A DNA stretch of 64,000 bases from Mesorhizobium sp. 113-3-3 (GCF_016756495.1 NZ_AP023244.1:289700-353699); one strand, 5' to 3'. Shown: positions 38,299 to 48,724, counted from the stretch's first letter. Numbers and translations: made by a program. Notes: generated by a model not told the origin, from the letters alone.

Positions 38299-40404
38299 AT
38301 GACCGCGCTAGACGATAAGATCAACGATCGCTTCCCCGGACTCGTGGTGCGCAAGGACCTGGTCAAGGCGGTCAAGGGCAATGCAATCGTCCCTTCCTAC
38401 GTCCTCGAGTTCCTGCTGGGTCAATACTGCGCCACCAATGACGAGGCCTCGATTCAGTCGGGGATTGAGACCGTCAAGGAGATTCTGCGGAAGCACTACG
38501 TGCACCGCAACGAGGCGGGCTTGATCCGGTCGAATATTCGCGAAAAGGGCCGGTGGAAAGTGATCGACAAAATCAGCGTCGATCTGAACACCGACAAGGA
38601 CGCCTATGAGGCGACCTTCTCCAATCTCGGCATAAAGAACGTGATCATCGATTCCGGCACGGTGAAAACTCATCCTAAGCTTCTTGTCAGTGGCGTCTGG
38701 TGCATCGCCGATGTTGAGTATGAGCACAGCGAGGACAAGAACGTCTCACCTTGGATCCTTGGCAGCATCAAGCCGATTCAGCTGTCTAAGTTCGATTACG
38801 CTGGCTATCTCGAGGCGCGAAACGGCTTCACTACCGACGAATGGATTGATCTGCTTTTCCAGACCGTCGGCTTCGATCCGGAGATGTTCGGACGCCGGAG
38901 TAAGCTCCTGCAGCTGATGCGTCTCGTTCCGTTCGTCGAACGGAATTACAACCTGATTGAGCTCGGCCCCAAGGGGACGGGCAAGTCGCACATTTTCTCG
39001 GAATTCTCGCCCCACGGAATCCTGATTTCCGGCGGGGAAGTCACCGTCCCTAAGCTGTTCGTCAACAACAACACGGGCAAGATCGGCTTGGTCGGCTACT
39101 GGGACGTGGTAGCCTTCGACGAATTCGCAGGTCGCCAGAAGCGGGTCGACAAGGCGCTTGTCGACATCATGAAAAACTTCATGGCCAACAAGAGTTTCTC
39201 TCGCGGGGTGGAAACGCTAGGTGCCGAGGCTTCGATGGTTTTCGTCGGGAACACCCAACACACTGTTCCCTATATGCTGAAGCACACTGATCTGTTTGAG
39301 GAGCTTCCCGAGAAATATTACGACTCGGCTTTCATTGATCGCTTGCACACTTATGTCCCCGGCTGGGAGATCGACGTCATTCGCGGGGAGATGTTCGCAT
39401 CGGGATATGGGTTCGTCGTCGACTACCTTGCCGAGATCTTGAGGCACATGCGCAACGACGATTATTCAAACCGGTACCAGGGCCTGTTCACCCTGTCGTC
39501 GGACATCTCGACGCGCGACCGCGACGGGGTGAACAAGACGTTCTCGGGCATGATGAAGCTCCTGTTCCCGTCGGACAATGCGACTGAGACCGAAGTCGAG
39601 GAGATGTTGCATCTGGCAATGGAGGGTCGGAAGAGAGTCAAGGACCAGTTGTTTCGGATCGACAGCACATACCCAGAAACCAATTTCTCCTTCACGGCGC
39701 GGGACGGTCGCAAGATAAGCGTCACGACGCTTGAGGAAACGGAACATCCTCAATACTACCACAAGCGCGCCGCTCGGCATGAGGAGTCCGGGCCATCGGT
39801 GAAACCGGGGTCCGACGCCGCCGGGGCGCCTGCGGTGCTTGCCGCTCCGGCTGTGGCCGAGGTAACGGCGCCCAAGCCCGCGGACCCACGCGAGGGACAC
39901 AAGGTTTTCACTGAGAACCAAAAAGGCGTGACCTTCGCGGACTTGTTTTGGCCTTGGATAGAGGGGGCCACGAAGATTGTCGTCACTGACCCGTATATCC
40001 GCATGTTCCATCAGGTCCGGAACGTGATGGAGTTCGTCGAAATGGTTGCTGTTCGCAAGGCGCCTGAGGACGAAGTCGCGATCCACCTCATCACCTGTAT
40101 CGATGACACCTATCCTGACAAGCAGCAGTCCAATCTGATTGCCGTTGGGACCGCCGGCGAGGCGGCAGGGATCAAGTTTACCTGGGAGTTCGATGGGACG
40201 AACACCATACACGCGCGCCATATCGCCAGCGACACAGGCTGGAAAATCAGCCTCGATCGCGGCCTCGACATCTTTCAGAAGTTTGAGATGAACGATGCTT
40301 TTAGCTTAGCCAATCGGCTGCAGGCCTATCGCCAAGTCAAAGCCTTCGAGATCACCTACCTCCGTCAAAGCTTGGATCAGCATCGGCTTGCCGGTCCATC
40401 TTGA
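38299..40404 (+). CDS. brxL: BREX Lon-like AAA+ protein BrxL
   Basis: This 701-aa protein is BrxL, the AAA+ DNA-binding protein that marks type 1 BREX. Walker A is ELGPKGTGKSHIF (about 219-231), and Walker B is VVAFDEFAG (about 270-278). The VGNTQHTVPYML segment and a Lon-like region follow. After an Ala/Pro-rich linker (about 505-530), the C-terminal domain reads VVTDPYIRMFHQVRNVMEFV, like MIT-C-type phospholipase D-like folds. It completes a full type 1 gene set. About 290 bases with no clear gene follow before the Argonaute operon. Confidence 0.95.
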   Translation: MTALDDKINDRFPGLVVRKDLVKAVKGNAIVPSYVLEFLLGQYCATNDEASIQSGIETVKEILRKHYVHRNEAGLIRSNIREKGRWKVIDKISVDLNTDKDAYEATFSNLGIKNVIIDSGTVKTHPKLLVSGVWCIADVEYEHSEDKNVSPWILGSIKPIQLSKFDYAGYLEARNGFTTDEWIDLLFQTVGFDPEMFGRRSKLLQLMRLVPFVERNYNLIELGPKGTGKSHIFSEFSPHGILISGGEVTVPKLFVNNNTGKIGLVGYWDVVAFDEFAGRQKRVDKALVDIMKNFMANKSFSRGVETLGAEASMVFVGNTQHTVPYMLKHTDLFEELPEKYYDSAFIDRLHTYVPGWEIDVIRGEMFASGYGFVVDYLAEILRHMRNDDYSNRYQGLFTLSSDISTRDRDGVNKTFSGMMKLLFPSDNATETEVEEMLHLAMEGRKRVKDQLFRIDSTYPETNFSFTARDGRKISVTTLEETEHPQYYHKRAARHEESGPSVKPGSDAAGAPAVLAAPAVAEVTAPKPADPREGHKVFTENQKGVTFADLFWPWIEGATKIVVTDPYIRMFHQVRNVMEFVEMVAVRKAPEDEVAIHLITCIDDTYPDKQQSNLIAVGTAGEAAGIKFTWEFDGTNTIHARHIASDTGWKISLDRGLDIFQKFEMNDAFSLANRLQAYRQVKAFEITYLRQSLDQHRLAGPS

Positions 40405-40697
40405 ACGGATTTAGTGGATTGCGAAGCTGTGGGCACGGTCGTTCCTCAGGGCAGAAGATGGCATTTCAGGCGTCATGATCGTCACCATGGCGGGTGAAAG
40501 CGGCTCCTGAAACCGCTTCACAATAGCTCGCCTGATTGCAGATCCAACCTACCCCATCATTGCCGCAACTGACGCCGAAACCGGTGCCCCGGGTTTAAAT
40601 GATTCGGAGCAATCGCGCGGGCCCCTGGTCCTGTGCATAGCGGGAACAGGATAAGAATCCCATGGGGTCCGTTCGCATCCTGCTCTATGATGCACAC

Positions 40698-42023
40698 ATG
40701 GCAAAAACCATAACTCCGAATCAACTGCTGGGGCAGATTGGCGAGACCGCTGTTCAACTGCGGTTCCTCACCATGGGCTTCCAGTTCGACGTGCGCTCGC
40801 GCCTCGAAACTGGAATCGATGGGATCGCCGAGGTAATGATCGAAGGTCAGCCAACCGCGCGAATGATCGCGGTTCAGGTGAAAGCGACCGACGCCGGTGT
40901 CTACACGGGCGAAGATGCCAGCGGCTTTACCTACCTGCTGCGCAGTGAAGACCTCGCTTACTGGCGCGGGTCGAACCTTCCCATTATCATCGTCCTCTTT
41001 CGCAAGAGCGACGAGACCTATTACTGGAAGGAAATTTCAAGCGGTCCGGGGCCAGGCGAAAGGCGGCTGAGCTTTGACAAGAAGCTGGACGTCCTAGACG
41101 CGAAGGCGGTCGATCGGCTCGCCGCTCTTACTATTCCGAAGACAGGCTTCGGCTACTACGTTCCGCCACTCGGCGGCGGCGAAGAAGCGCTGGTGAATAT
41201 CCTTCCCGTCAGCCTGCCCGATGAAGTGTTCGTAACGACAACGCCGTACACGGCAAAGCAGGCGACCGCGATGCTCCTCGACGCCGAGGAGCCTGCGCGC
41301 TTTGATTGGGTGATTAAAGGCAGCTCGTTCTGGTCTTTCCACGATCCACGCACTTCGTCGTGCGATCAGATCGTCGATCTGGATCAGGTCGAAGCGATCG
41401 AGGTCCAACACTTGGCCTTCCATGAAGACCTCGACGAGCGGAACAACTTTGCCTTCCTTCTCAATCAGACGCTTCGTCATCAGGTACGAAGCGATCTGGG
41501 ATGGGACAAGGAGGGACGGCTTCTCTATTTCAGGGCACGAGCCGAAAACGAGTCCCGCGCATTCCGCTATCAATCAGCGAAGAAGAAGGCTGAAGCAGAC
41601 GTCGTCAACGCCGTTCGCAGCAAGACGGATCCGACCCGCGTTGAGTTCGTGCGGCACCACGCCTTCGTGCCGAGGTTCGAACTCCTGTACGATCAGTGGT
41701 TCTTGGTGATCAACCCGACTTACTACTTCACCACCAATGGGTTCATTCCGCACTCCTATCCGAGCGCGCTGCTGGCCGGAAAGAAGCGGTTGGACAAAAG
41801 TGCATCGCTTCGCGGTCAGGTAATCATGTGGCATCGCTTCCTCACAGAGGAAGAGCGCAAGGCGGATGATTTGTTCGCCGTTGCCACCGCTGATCCGCGC
41901 CTCACATTCGGCGAGCCTCCGAGCGTTGAGCTTCCCAAAAAGGTGCCCGAGGACGTGTGGGGGACGCCGAAGAGGCCGAGCGAGGAAGCCGATCCCAACC
42001 AAGAGCTGCTGAGGTTCGCATGA
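40698..42023 (+). CDS. SPARDA effector: DUF4365 (DREN) nuclease fused to APAZ domain
   Basis: The 441-aa protein begins [20 protein letters not shown]. Residues E16, D41 (ETGIDG) and Q60-K62 (AVQVKAT) form the PD-(D/E)XK core of a DUF4365 nuclease, about residues 1-150. The remaining 290 residues correspond to the APAZ domain that binds the short Argonaute. In characterised SPARDA systems, guide-directed recognition of invader DNA by the partner activates this nuclease. It then cleaves DNA and RNA broadly and causes abortive infection. ATG 40698 is preferred to ATG 40662 because the family starts close to the GE motif. The stop overlaps the Argonaute start (ATGA). Confidence 0.88.
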   Translation: MAKTITPNQLLGQIGETAVQLRFLTMGFQFDVRSRLETGIDGIAEVMIEGQPTARMIAVQVKATDAGVYTGEDASGFTYLLRSEDLAYWRGSNLPIIIVLFRKSDETYYWKEISSGPGPGERRLSFDKKLDVLDAKAVDRLAALTIPKTGFGYYVPPLGGGEEALVNILPVSLPDEVFVTTTPYTAKQATAMLLDAEEPARFDWVIKGSSFWSFHDPRTSSCDQIVDLDQVEAIEVQHLAFHEDLDERNNFAFLLNQTLRHQVRSDLGWDKEGRLLYFRARAENESRAFRYQSAKKKAEADVVNAVRSKTDPTRVEFVRHHAFVPRFELLYDQWFLVINPTYYFTTNGFIPHSYPSALLAGKKRLDKSASLRGQVIMWHRFLTEEERKADDLFAVATADPRLTFGEPPSVELPKKVPEDVWGTPKRPSEEADPNQELLRFA

Positions 42024-43474
42024 AGTTCGAGACCAAGATCTTCGATGAACCGCTTCTCGAGTTTGGAGACCAACATTACCATTCCGATCCGCGCCTTGGT
42101 CTGTTCGAGGCTGGGCCGCTCCAGACGCCGCTTGGTGATGTCATCAAGATCGCCGTAGTAGGGAGTGCGAAGACCGTCGAGGACTCTCGCGACTTCCTTC
42201 AAGCCGCTGCGGCCGGATTCGCAGGAAAATCGGAAAAGCATCCAAACCTTCATCCGCCGTTTCCGGGCCTCGGAAATCAGAACCCTTTCCGCTGCCGGTT
42301 CGAGATTCCGGATGGCGCGGTTGCCGCGATCCCGCAGGCGCGCATTGAACGCATCAGGAAAGAATCCCATCACGGCAAAGCAGTCGAGATGGCAGTCGAT
42401 GAAATCATTGAGCAGCTGCAGGCGATCGATGAGGGCAGTTCACGGCCGGACGTCGCCATCATTGCTCTGCCGGTTGGACTGATCGAGCGCGTCTGGAACG
42501 CCAAGGTCGATTCTGACGCAACGGTGGAGGAGGAAGATAGCTCGGGCTCGGATGCCCCCAATTTCCGCGGCATGCTCAAAGCCAAGGCGATGCACTTTCG
42601 CTTTCCCATTCAGATCGTCTGGGAAGACGTGCTCGATGAGCGCGCCGTCATCCCTCTGAAGATCAAGGAGAGCAGCGCCCGACAAATTCAGGATCAAGCC
42701 GGCCGTACATGGAATCTCCTGGCCACCCTTTACTACAAAGGGTCTGGGCGCGTGCCGTGGCGGCGGGCGCCTCAAGAGGGAGAGTTTTCGGCCTGCTACA
42801 TCGGGGTGAGTTTTTATCGCGAGGCCGGTGGACAACAACTCTTCACGAGTGCAGCTCAGATGTTCGATGAGCGTGGAAGAGGCTTCATCCTTAAGGGTAA
42901 AGGCGCGCAGACGGAAAGTCGTGGCAGGCATCCCTATCTGACGCAGGACGATGCGAAGACTCTGATTGCCGATGCTCTCGCCGCCTACAAAAAGCATCAC
43001 ATGAATTATCCGGCCCGGGTCATAGTGCTGAAGACATCGCGCTTCCGCGACGAAGAAGCCGACGGGATTTTTGAAGCGCTTGATGAGGTCGGCACCGAAC
43101 TGCGCGATCTCGTGTGGGTTCAGGAATCGTCGTTCGTGAAGGTGTTCAGGGACGGCAATTATCCGGTCATGCGCGGCACGTTCGTGGAACTTGACGGGAA
43201 AGGCTTGCTCTACACCAACGGCAGCATTCCCTATTATGGGACATACCCCGGCATGTATGATCCGAAACCGCTGTTGATCTGCCCCTACAAAACCAGCGAT
43301 AGCACGGTCGCGCAGATCGCGAACGAGATATTCGGTCTAACGAAAATCAACTGGAACTCCACACAGATGAACCAGAAGCTACCGATCCCCATTCGTGCTG
43401 CACGCAAAGTAGGCGAGGTCCTTAAGTACATCACCGATGAGAAGGTAAGTTCCGACTACCGCAGATACATTTGA
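42020..43474 (+). CDS. short prokaryotic Argonaute (MID-PIWI), SPARDA partner
   Basis: This 484-aa protein lacks N and PAZ domains and consists of MID (about 150-250) and PIWI (about 255-470). The PIWI core includes [24 protein letters not shown] and [14 protein letters not shown], and ends with [19 protein letters not shown] and [11 protein letters not shown]. Ser and Thr appear where active Argonautes carry the first and third catalytic acids, so slicing activity should be absent, as in all short pAgos. It probably binds a guide and activates the nuclease-APAZ partner encoded just upstream with a four-base overlap. ATG 42020 replaces a longer frame that would run inside the first gene. Confidence 0.92.
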   Translation: MKFETKIFDEPLLEFGDQHYHSDPRLGLFEAGPLQTPLGDVIKIAVVGSAKTVEDSRDFLQAAAAGFAGKSEKHPNLHPPFPGLGNQNPFRCRFEIPDGAVAAIPQARIERIRKESHHGKAVEMAVDEIIEQLQAIDEGSSRPDVAIIALPVGLIERVWNAKVDSDATVEEEDSSGSDAPNFRGMLKAKAMHFRFPIQIVWEDVLDERAVIPLKIKESSARQIQDQAGRTWNLLATLYYKGSGRVPWRRAPQEGEFSACYIGVSFYREAGGQQLFTSAAQMFDERGRGFILKGKGAQTESRGRHPYLTQDDAKTLIADALAAYKKHHMNYPARVIVLKTSRFRDEEADGIFEALDEVGTELRDLVWVQESSFVKVFRDGNYPVMRGTFVELDGKGLLYTNGSIPYYGTYPGMYDPKPLLICPYKTSDSTVAQIANEIFGLTKINWNSTQMNQKLPIPIRAARKVGEVLKYITDEKVSSDYRRYI

Positions 43475-43586
43475 GCGCAACCTGCCGTTGCCCGCCGCTC
43501 CGGCAGGCCCAAGCTGGGTCTATCTCGTGCTCGACTGTAAGCCGCTGGCCGGGTATTCCTCCTCTCCACGCTGTCCAACGCAGAAT
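43475..43586. other. spacer downstream of the Argonaute operon
   Basis: No gene or convincing hairpin-plus-T-run terminator is visible between the Argonaute stop and the CHAD remnant. Confidence 0.4.
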
Positions 43587-44290
43587 TCAGCTTTTGGGAA
43601 GCTGTAGCGCAAAGATCAACGACCGACTTGAGGCGGATATTGTTGAAAAAGCTCGGAATTTCGCCTGGAAGCCGGCCATCTGGTTCTGCATACTAAATCT
43701 ACGCCAGAAGCGCCTCGTTCTGACGAAGGCGTCGTGCGCTTCCGCGGCTTCCTCAAGAAACTTGGACTTGTCTTCGGCGCTGAAGAGATCCCCCGCACAG
43801 CCACGTCCGAAAGCTCCAGCCCTCGCAGTATATTGGGGGCGGTGGCGATATCGCTGAGACTGCCGAGATGACCCTGCAGGTCGTTCATCACGTCGATGAA
43901 CCGTCGATGACGTTTGGCTTTCGCCTTGCTGTTGTAAAGCGGCTCGAAGAACTCAGCTGCGCAGCGCAGCTACTTATGCTGAGGACGAGGTGGCAATCGG
44001 CCACTTCGCGATCTACGAACTCCCGATCCCACAGCTCTTTCAGAGCACCAACGGCCGCCGCACGATCCGAATTTCGCTCGCCTTCGATCCGCCTGTCCAC
44101 CACAGCCGCTCCAAGTATGCCGGCTTCGGCATGAGCTTTCGTCTTGTGCGCGATTGCGAGCCGGCACTGATCACCGAACATTTTCGGAGGCGGCCTCGTG
44201 ATGAAGCCGTGCCCGAGATCGCCGGGCGCAATGCAACAAGATGGTTCCCGGCCCGCAGCTGCGAGAAAGGCGCACGCTGCTATTGGCGTC
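43587..44290 (-). pseudogene. decayed CHAD-domain protein
   Basis: On the minus strand, AAEFFEPLYNSKAKAKRHRR followed by FIDVMNDLQGHLGSLSDIAT matches the conserved C-terminal part of CHAD-domain proteins, which bind polyphosphate. An in-frame TAG stands just upstream of this segment. A frameshift near 43800 moves the remainder (SAEDKSKFLEEAAEAHDAFV) to another frame, which ends at 43587. The upstream half is only weakly recognisable. This is a dead gene on the edge of the defence island. Confidence 0.6.
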
Positions 44291-44426
44291 CCTACCATTC
44301 AGGAGCGACTTCTCGAACTACGGCGACCGGTAGGGGAAACCCGCAATCGCTCTGCATAGAGATGCATAGTCTCGATGCCTGGCGAGCTGATGCTGATTAA
44401 GACGCGCTGGCTCATGACACCTTCCT

Positions 44427-44831
44427 TCAGCCGGCACGTATTGCGAGCTCGGGCTGCACGACTTCGAAACGGATGGTCGCGCCGGCTTGCCGGATAATTC
44501 CATCCACGCTGTTCTCGATCACTTCGACGAGGTCTTCGAGGACACCGCACGGTTTTCGCTTCTCCCGGCTGGGATCATATTTTCCCAGCAGCACCAAGGC
44601 GCAATTTTTGTCGGATCGGGCGCAGAAGATCAGCGCGCAGCCAGCCGCGAGTTCTTGCACAAAGAATGCGTCGTCGGAAGCGACGCCGGAGAGCAGCTCA
44701 TAGGCTCGACCGAGCCTCGATCGAACTATGAGATAGTCCTCCGAAGTCTCGATGACGCCGGCGAGGGATAGGTACGGCAACCTAGTCGAACTCTGGAGCC
44801 ATACTTCAGATCCGTCCGCTTTCAGAAACAT
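44427..44831 (-). CDS. hypothetical protein, 134 aa
   Basis: ATG 44831 is preceded by AGGGAGAT, a good ribosome site, and the frame has a protein-like composition. It contains ETSEDYLIVRSRLGRAYELL and a central hydrophobic stretch (AAGCALIFCARSDKNCALVLLG, read in parts) with three Cys, followed by an acidic helix (GVLEDLVEVIENSVDGII). I recognise no family. It has no partner gene on this strand. The sequence around it is decayed, so it may be a remnant or a young gene. Confidence 0.5.
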   Translation of the reverse strand: MFLKADGSEVWLQSSTRLPYLSLAGVIETSEDYLIVRSRLGRAYELLSGVASDDAFFVQELAAGCALIFCARSDKNCALVLLGKYDPSREKRKPCGVLEDLVEVIENSVDGIIRQAGATIRFEVVQPELAIRAG

Positions 44832-45514
44832 CTCGATCTCCCTGTCCCTTTGTGTAGTGAGATTGTCGACAGAGCAAAGCCCAGACCGCCTTCAGGAGTG
44901 CTCCCGTAACGCCACGCTGGATCCAGAGCTCCCGCACAAAGCGTCCGCACAGCCTGCGGCTCCTATAAGCCTTCTCTTAAGCACCTCCTTCAAAGTTAGA
45001 GAATATTCAGCTTCGAACCGATGCGTCAAGAAGAGATAGCCGTAGTTTTCAATAATTTATCATGACCGTCACAATACTTACACATCATTTAAAAAATTTA
45101 CAAAGTCGTATATCGTTGAGTTATTAAACAGTATAAAGTATTGCTGAGATGGTGCAGGAATTTATCAAGAGCCAAGCGGCCCGTTCTCCCCATTGAATCG
45201 GCGGAGATGGGACCGGGCCGGCGCTGCGTCTCGCGACGGGATAGATGCACGTCCTACCACTTTCGTGTCGTGACAGGCACCGGTTGCGGGCAACTTCTTA
45301 GATACCCGCCAACATGTGGTTCCGACTGCGAGCAAACTAATGGCAAATCTAAGCGCCTTATCCTCCTCTCATGAATATGAGTCACAAACTGGTGACATAT
45401 ATGCGTTTGTAAGTTGGCCCGAGGCATCTGACACTGCGGCAGTAAAAGTAAGACGTGGGTCAGCGACCAGTTTCTGCGCCGGACTGGAATACTTCAGCCT
45501 TGGAGGTACGCGCC
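44832..45514. other. A+T-rich upstream region of the aminomutase operon
   Basis: About 680 bases hold no convincing gene. The part from 45000 to 45150 is strongly A+T-rich (for example TTTAAAAAATTTACAAAG), which suits promoter or regulatory DNA. A short palindrome lies at 45381-45396. Confidence 0.5.
45381..45396. promoter_or_regulatory. GTCAC-N6-GTGAC inverted repeat upstream of the aminomutase gene
   Basis: GTCAC (45381-45385) and GTGAC (45392-45396) are perfect five-base arms 119 bases upstream of the GTG start. It could be an operator for the GATase1-AraC regulator encoded at the end of the operon. The arms are short, so chance is possible. Confidence 0.3.
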
Positions 45515-46945
45515 GTGAATACCATCGAAAAATACTTGCCCACGCAGCGTGAGCAGGCGTTTCTGGACCAAGTGGTCAATGGCAAATACGACCGGCAGAT
45601 CATCACCGGCATAGCCAAGTTCGCCAGCGGTGACGTGTCCCAGGACATGCAGGGGTTCTATTCGCAGGAAGAGCTAGACCGGATCCTTGAGCTGAAAGGC
45701 ACCCCGAGAGATCTGGAGGTCCGGATGCCGATCAAGATCACGCGGCACTATTATGAGCAGGCGCAATACAGCAAACCCATGCAGACGCTGGTGAAGGCCA
45801 GCCCGAAAGAAACCTACGATCTCGACGGCGCCGAAGATCCGGGCAAGCAGATGACCTACAGCCCGCGCGAGGGGCTGATTCATAAGTACGAGCTTGGCCT
45901 GCTCTATGTGGCGTCGACTTGTTCCGCCCACTGTCGCTTCTGCTATCGCGAGGAACTGATCGGCCGCAAAGAGATCACGCGCGAGGATGGGACGGTTGCT
46001 CCCAAAGGCTTGGCGCAGCTCGGCGAGATTGTCGAATACATACGCGATCACAACAGGGCGGTGGCCGCGAATGGCGGTCGCCATCCGCAGACCGGCCGTG
46101 AGAAGCTTCGAGAGATCCTGATGTCAGGCGGCGATCCCATGGTCCTGGGCAACAAGAACATTGCTGCCTGGCTGGCGGGGCTCGCGGAAGCCGGCGTCGA
46201 GAATATGCGCATCGGGACCAAGGAGCTGGCTTTTCATCCGCAGCGGTTCGACCAGACTTTCTTTGCCATGCTCGACGCTTTCCACGAGGCCTACCCGGAG
46301 GTCAGCCTGCGGATGATGGTGCACTTCAACCATCCTGACGAATTTCTCCGCAAGACCCCGGATGGCGGTTATGTCGACAGTCCTGGCGGTGGGCTACATT
46401 GGATCCCGGAAACGCGGGTTGCGGTTCAGGAACTGGCCCGGCGCCACTGGATAACGATCCACAATCAGTCTCCAATCATTCGCGATATCAACGACGATGC
46501 GGAAGCGCTGCGGATCATGCAACGCGAGATGCTCCGAAACGGCATCAACAACCACTATTTCTTCTGCGGTCGCGACATCGTCGGGCACAAGGCATTCAAT
46601 GTGCCGATCGAGCGAGCATGGCAGATCCTGAACGAGTCGCAGAAGGGTCTATCCGGCGTCGAGGCCCATGCGCGACTTTCAATCACTCACTACAAGGGCA
46701 AGACCGAAGTGGCCGCCGTCACCAACGAACCCGTACCTGGCGTCCCTGGTGGTGAAAAAGGCGTTGTGATCTTCAAATTGTTGCGCTCGGCCGCGGATGC
46801 ACGGGACCGTTGCAAGGTCACCATAGTTGGCCGAAATCCGGAGGCAATCTGGTTCAGCGGCTATGATGATCGCGTCATCTTCGACGAGGCTGGCCTCTAT
46901 TCCATGTATGGGATCAACCCCGCATTCCTGCAGGCGGCGGAATAG
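45515..46945 (+). CDS. KamA-family radical SAM aminomutase (lysine 2,3-aminomutase-like)
   Basis: This 476-aa protein belongs to the KamA group of PLP-dependent radical SAM enzymes, which move an amino group from C2 to C3 of an amino acid. The iron-sulfur motif CSAHCRFCY places Cys at 136, 140 and 143, and MSGGDPM follows. VPGVPGGEKG near the C-terminus may provide the PLP lysine, which is inference. GTG 45515 is preceded by GGAGG at good spacing. It is longer than clostridial KamA (about 416 aa) and than the EpmB branch. It heads an operon with a ferredoxin, an aminotransferase and a CoA-transferase. The substrate is unknown. Confidence 0.85.
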   Translation: MNTIEKYLPTQREQAFLDQVVNGKYDRQIITGIAKFASGDVSQDMQGFYSQEELDRILELKGTPRDLEVRMPIKITRHYYEQAQYSKPMQTLVKASPKETYDLDGAEDPGKQMTYSPREGLIHKYELGLLYVASTCSAHCRFCYREELIGRKEITREDGTVAPKGLAQLGEIVEYIRDHNRAVAANGGRHPQTGREKLREILMSGGDPMVLGNKNIAAWLAGLAEAGVENMRIGTKELAFHPQRFDQTFFAMLDAFHEAYPEVSLRMMVHFNHPDEFLRKTPDGGYVDSPGGGLHWIPETRVAVQELARRHWITIHNQSPIIRDINDDAEALRIMQREMLRNGINNHYFFCGRDIVGHKAFNVPIERAWQILNESQKGLSGVEAHARLSITHYKGKTEVAAVTNEPVPGVPGGEKGVVIFKLLRSAADARDRCKVTIVGRNPEAIWFSGYDDRVIFDEAGLYSMYGINPAFLQAAE

Positions 46946-46993
46946 CTGCGCGGACAGGATATCCGGTATATCCAAACGGATGGGGGACCAGAC

Positions 46994-47317
46994 GTGACCT
47001 ACGTCGTCACCGAGAACTGCATCAAGTGCAAATTTACCGACTGCGTCGATGTGTGTCCGGTCGACTGCTTTTACGAGGGGCCGAACTTTCTCGTTATTCA
47101 TCCGGACGAATGCATTGACTGCGATGCATGTAGACCGGCTTGTCCGGCAAAGGCGATCTACCGGGATACGGACCTGCCGCCAGATATGAAGCACTTTCTC
47201 GAGCTCAACGAGGAGCTTTCGCGACACTGGTCGAACATAACGGATTCAAAGCAACCACTGCCCGACGCAGCGGCGTGGGATGGAATAGAGGGCAAGCTTA
47301 GCCATCTGGAGCGCTAG
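46994..47317 (+). CDS. 7Fe-type ferredoxin (FdxA-like)
   Basis: This 107-aa protein starts at GTG 46994 ([20 protein letters not shown]). It carries the Cys pattern [17 protein letters not shown] followed by [12 protein letters not shown], typical of ferredoxins with one 3Fe-4S and one 4Fe-4S cluster. The C-terminal extension of about 45 residues fits the FdxA type. It lies directly after the radical SAM gene, so it may deliver the electron that cleaves S-adenosylmethionine. Confidence 0.93.
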   Translation: MTYVVTENCIKCKFTDCVDVCPVDCFYEGPNFLVIHPDECIDCDACRPACPAKAIYRDTDLPPDMKHFLELNEELSRHWSNITDSKQPLPDAAAWDGIEGKLSHLER

Positions 47318-47337
47318 CTGCTATCGGGAGATTTCGC

Positions 47338-48666
47338 GTGGACACGAATTTGCATACCGAAATATCGAAAAGCGCGGCCCTGTTTGAGCGTGCAAAGTCG
47401 TTTTTGCCCGGCGGTTGCAGCCGAAATACGATCTTGCGCAAGCCGCATCCGATCTACGTCGAGAGAGGGCAAGGGTGCCACGTCTATGATGTGGAAGGTG
47501 TTCGTCGCACCGACTTTGCGAACAACGTGGCCTCCCTGATTCACGGGCATGCACATCCGGCGATCATTGCTGCTGTCAGTCAGCAAATGCGGAAAGGAAC
47601 CGCCTTTACCGTCGGCACCGAAGCCGAGATCGACTACGCCGAGCACATTTGCAGCCGAAACCCTGCCTTTGAGAGAATCCGCTTCGTCAATTCGGGTACC
47701 GAGGCTGTCATGGCCAGCCTCAAAGCTGCGCGGGCATTCACCGGTCGACCGAAGATCGCCAAGGTAGAAGGGGCCTATCACGGCCTTTACGACTACGCCG
47801 AGGCGAGCCAGACGGCCAAGCCGGACAATTGGGGACAGCCGGAGCGCCCATCCAGCGTTGCGGTATCGCGCGGAACGCCTCAGCGCCTGCTAGACGATGT
47901 CGTTGTAATCCCGTTCAACGACGTAAAAAGGGCACTCGAGCTACTCGACGAACACCGCGACCAAATGGCATGCGTTCTCATCGATGTGCTTCCCCATCGT
48001 ATTGGCGTAATTCCTGCCGCGGAAGATTTCGTTCAGGCGCTGAGACGCTGGACCGAACAAAACGGGGCGCTCCTGATCTTCGACGAAGTGATCACGTTCC
48101 GGTCCAACTTTGGAGGGGCGCAGCAGTGGTATGATGCACAACCGGATATCACGGCCCTAGGCAAGATGATCGGCGGCGGCTTTCCCGTCGGGGCGATCGC
48201 CGGGCGCGCTGAGGTGATGGAAGTCCTCAACCCCCTCAACGGGCCGGCCCCTTTTCCGCTTTCAGGCACTTTCTCTGCAAACCCCATTACGATGGTCGCC
48301 GGCTTGACAGCGATGAAATTGTACGATCCGCAAGCTGTTGCCAGGCTCAATGCACTTGGCGACCGCGCGCGCCACTCGATCGGCGAGGCTATCAAGACTG
48401 CCGGCGTGCCCGCTTGCGTTACAGGCCAGGGATCGATGTTTCGAATCCATCTATCCGCCGATGCGCCGGCCAACTACCGGCAGGCCTACTTGTCGCCGGA
48501 GAAACACGCGTTCCTTTCGGCGTTCGTCGGGCATCTTTTCGACGGCGGCCTGCTCATGGTCGAAACGGGTACTGGTTTCCTATCAACGGCAATGTCTGAG
48601 CAGGATATTGATGACATGGCGGCTGTGGTTCTCGTGGCCCTGCGCAAGATGAAGCCTTACTTGTAG
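47338..48666 (+). CDS. class III aminotransferase (glutamate-1-semialdehyde aminomutase-like)
   Basis: This 442-aa PLP enzyme of fold type I resembles glutamate-1-semialdehyde aminomutases and omega-transaminases. The segments KSFLPGGCSRN, FVNSGTEAVMASLKAARAFT, LIFDEVITFRS and GKMIGGGFPVGA are visible. The last holds the Schiff-base lysine near residue 280. Start GTG 47338 follows GGGAG. Placed after an aminomutase, it probably removes the amino group of a beta-amino acid rather than taking part in tetrapyrrole synthesis. This is inferred from context. Confidence 0.88.
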   Translation: MDTNLHTEISKSAALFERAKSFLPGGCSRNTILRKPHPIYVERGQGCHVYDVEGVRRTDFANNVASLIHGHAHPAIIAAVSQQMRKGTAFTVGTEAEIDYAEHICSRNPAFERIRFVNSGTEAVMASLKAARAFTGRPKIAKVEGAYHGLYDYAEASQTAKPDNWGQPERPSSVAVSRGTPQRLLDDVVVIPFNDVKRALELLDEHRDQMACVLIDVLPHRIGVIPAAEDFVQALRRWTEQNGALLIFDEVITFRSNFGGAQQWYDAQPDITALGKMIGGGFPVGAIAGRAEVMEVLNPLNGPAPFPLSGTFSANPITMVAGLTAMKLYDPQAVARLNALGDRARHSIGEAIKTAGVPACVTGQGSMFRIHLSADAPANYRQAYLSPEKHAFLSAFVGHLFDGGLLMVETGTGFLSTAMSEQDIDDMAAVVLVALRKMKPYL

Positions 48667-48724
48667 CCGGCGCTTCGCAGCCGCCTACTGCGCGGAGCGA
48701 ACAATTAAACGTGGAGCCCCAATC

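Noticed and set aside
40480..40525. Hairpin AGCGG/CCGCT after brxL as a terminator
   Set aside because: The stem is short and has no T-run on the plus strand, so it is not supported.
45515..46945. EpmB (elongation factor P lysyl modification) for the radical SAM gene
   Set aside because: The protein is much longer than EpmB and the operon holds a ferredoxin, an aminotransferase and a CoA-transferase, with no epmA or efp gene nearby.
47338..48666. hemL of tetrapyrrole synthesis
   Set aside because: Similarity to the family is clear, but its operon context points to amine catabolism, so the symbol is not used.
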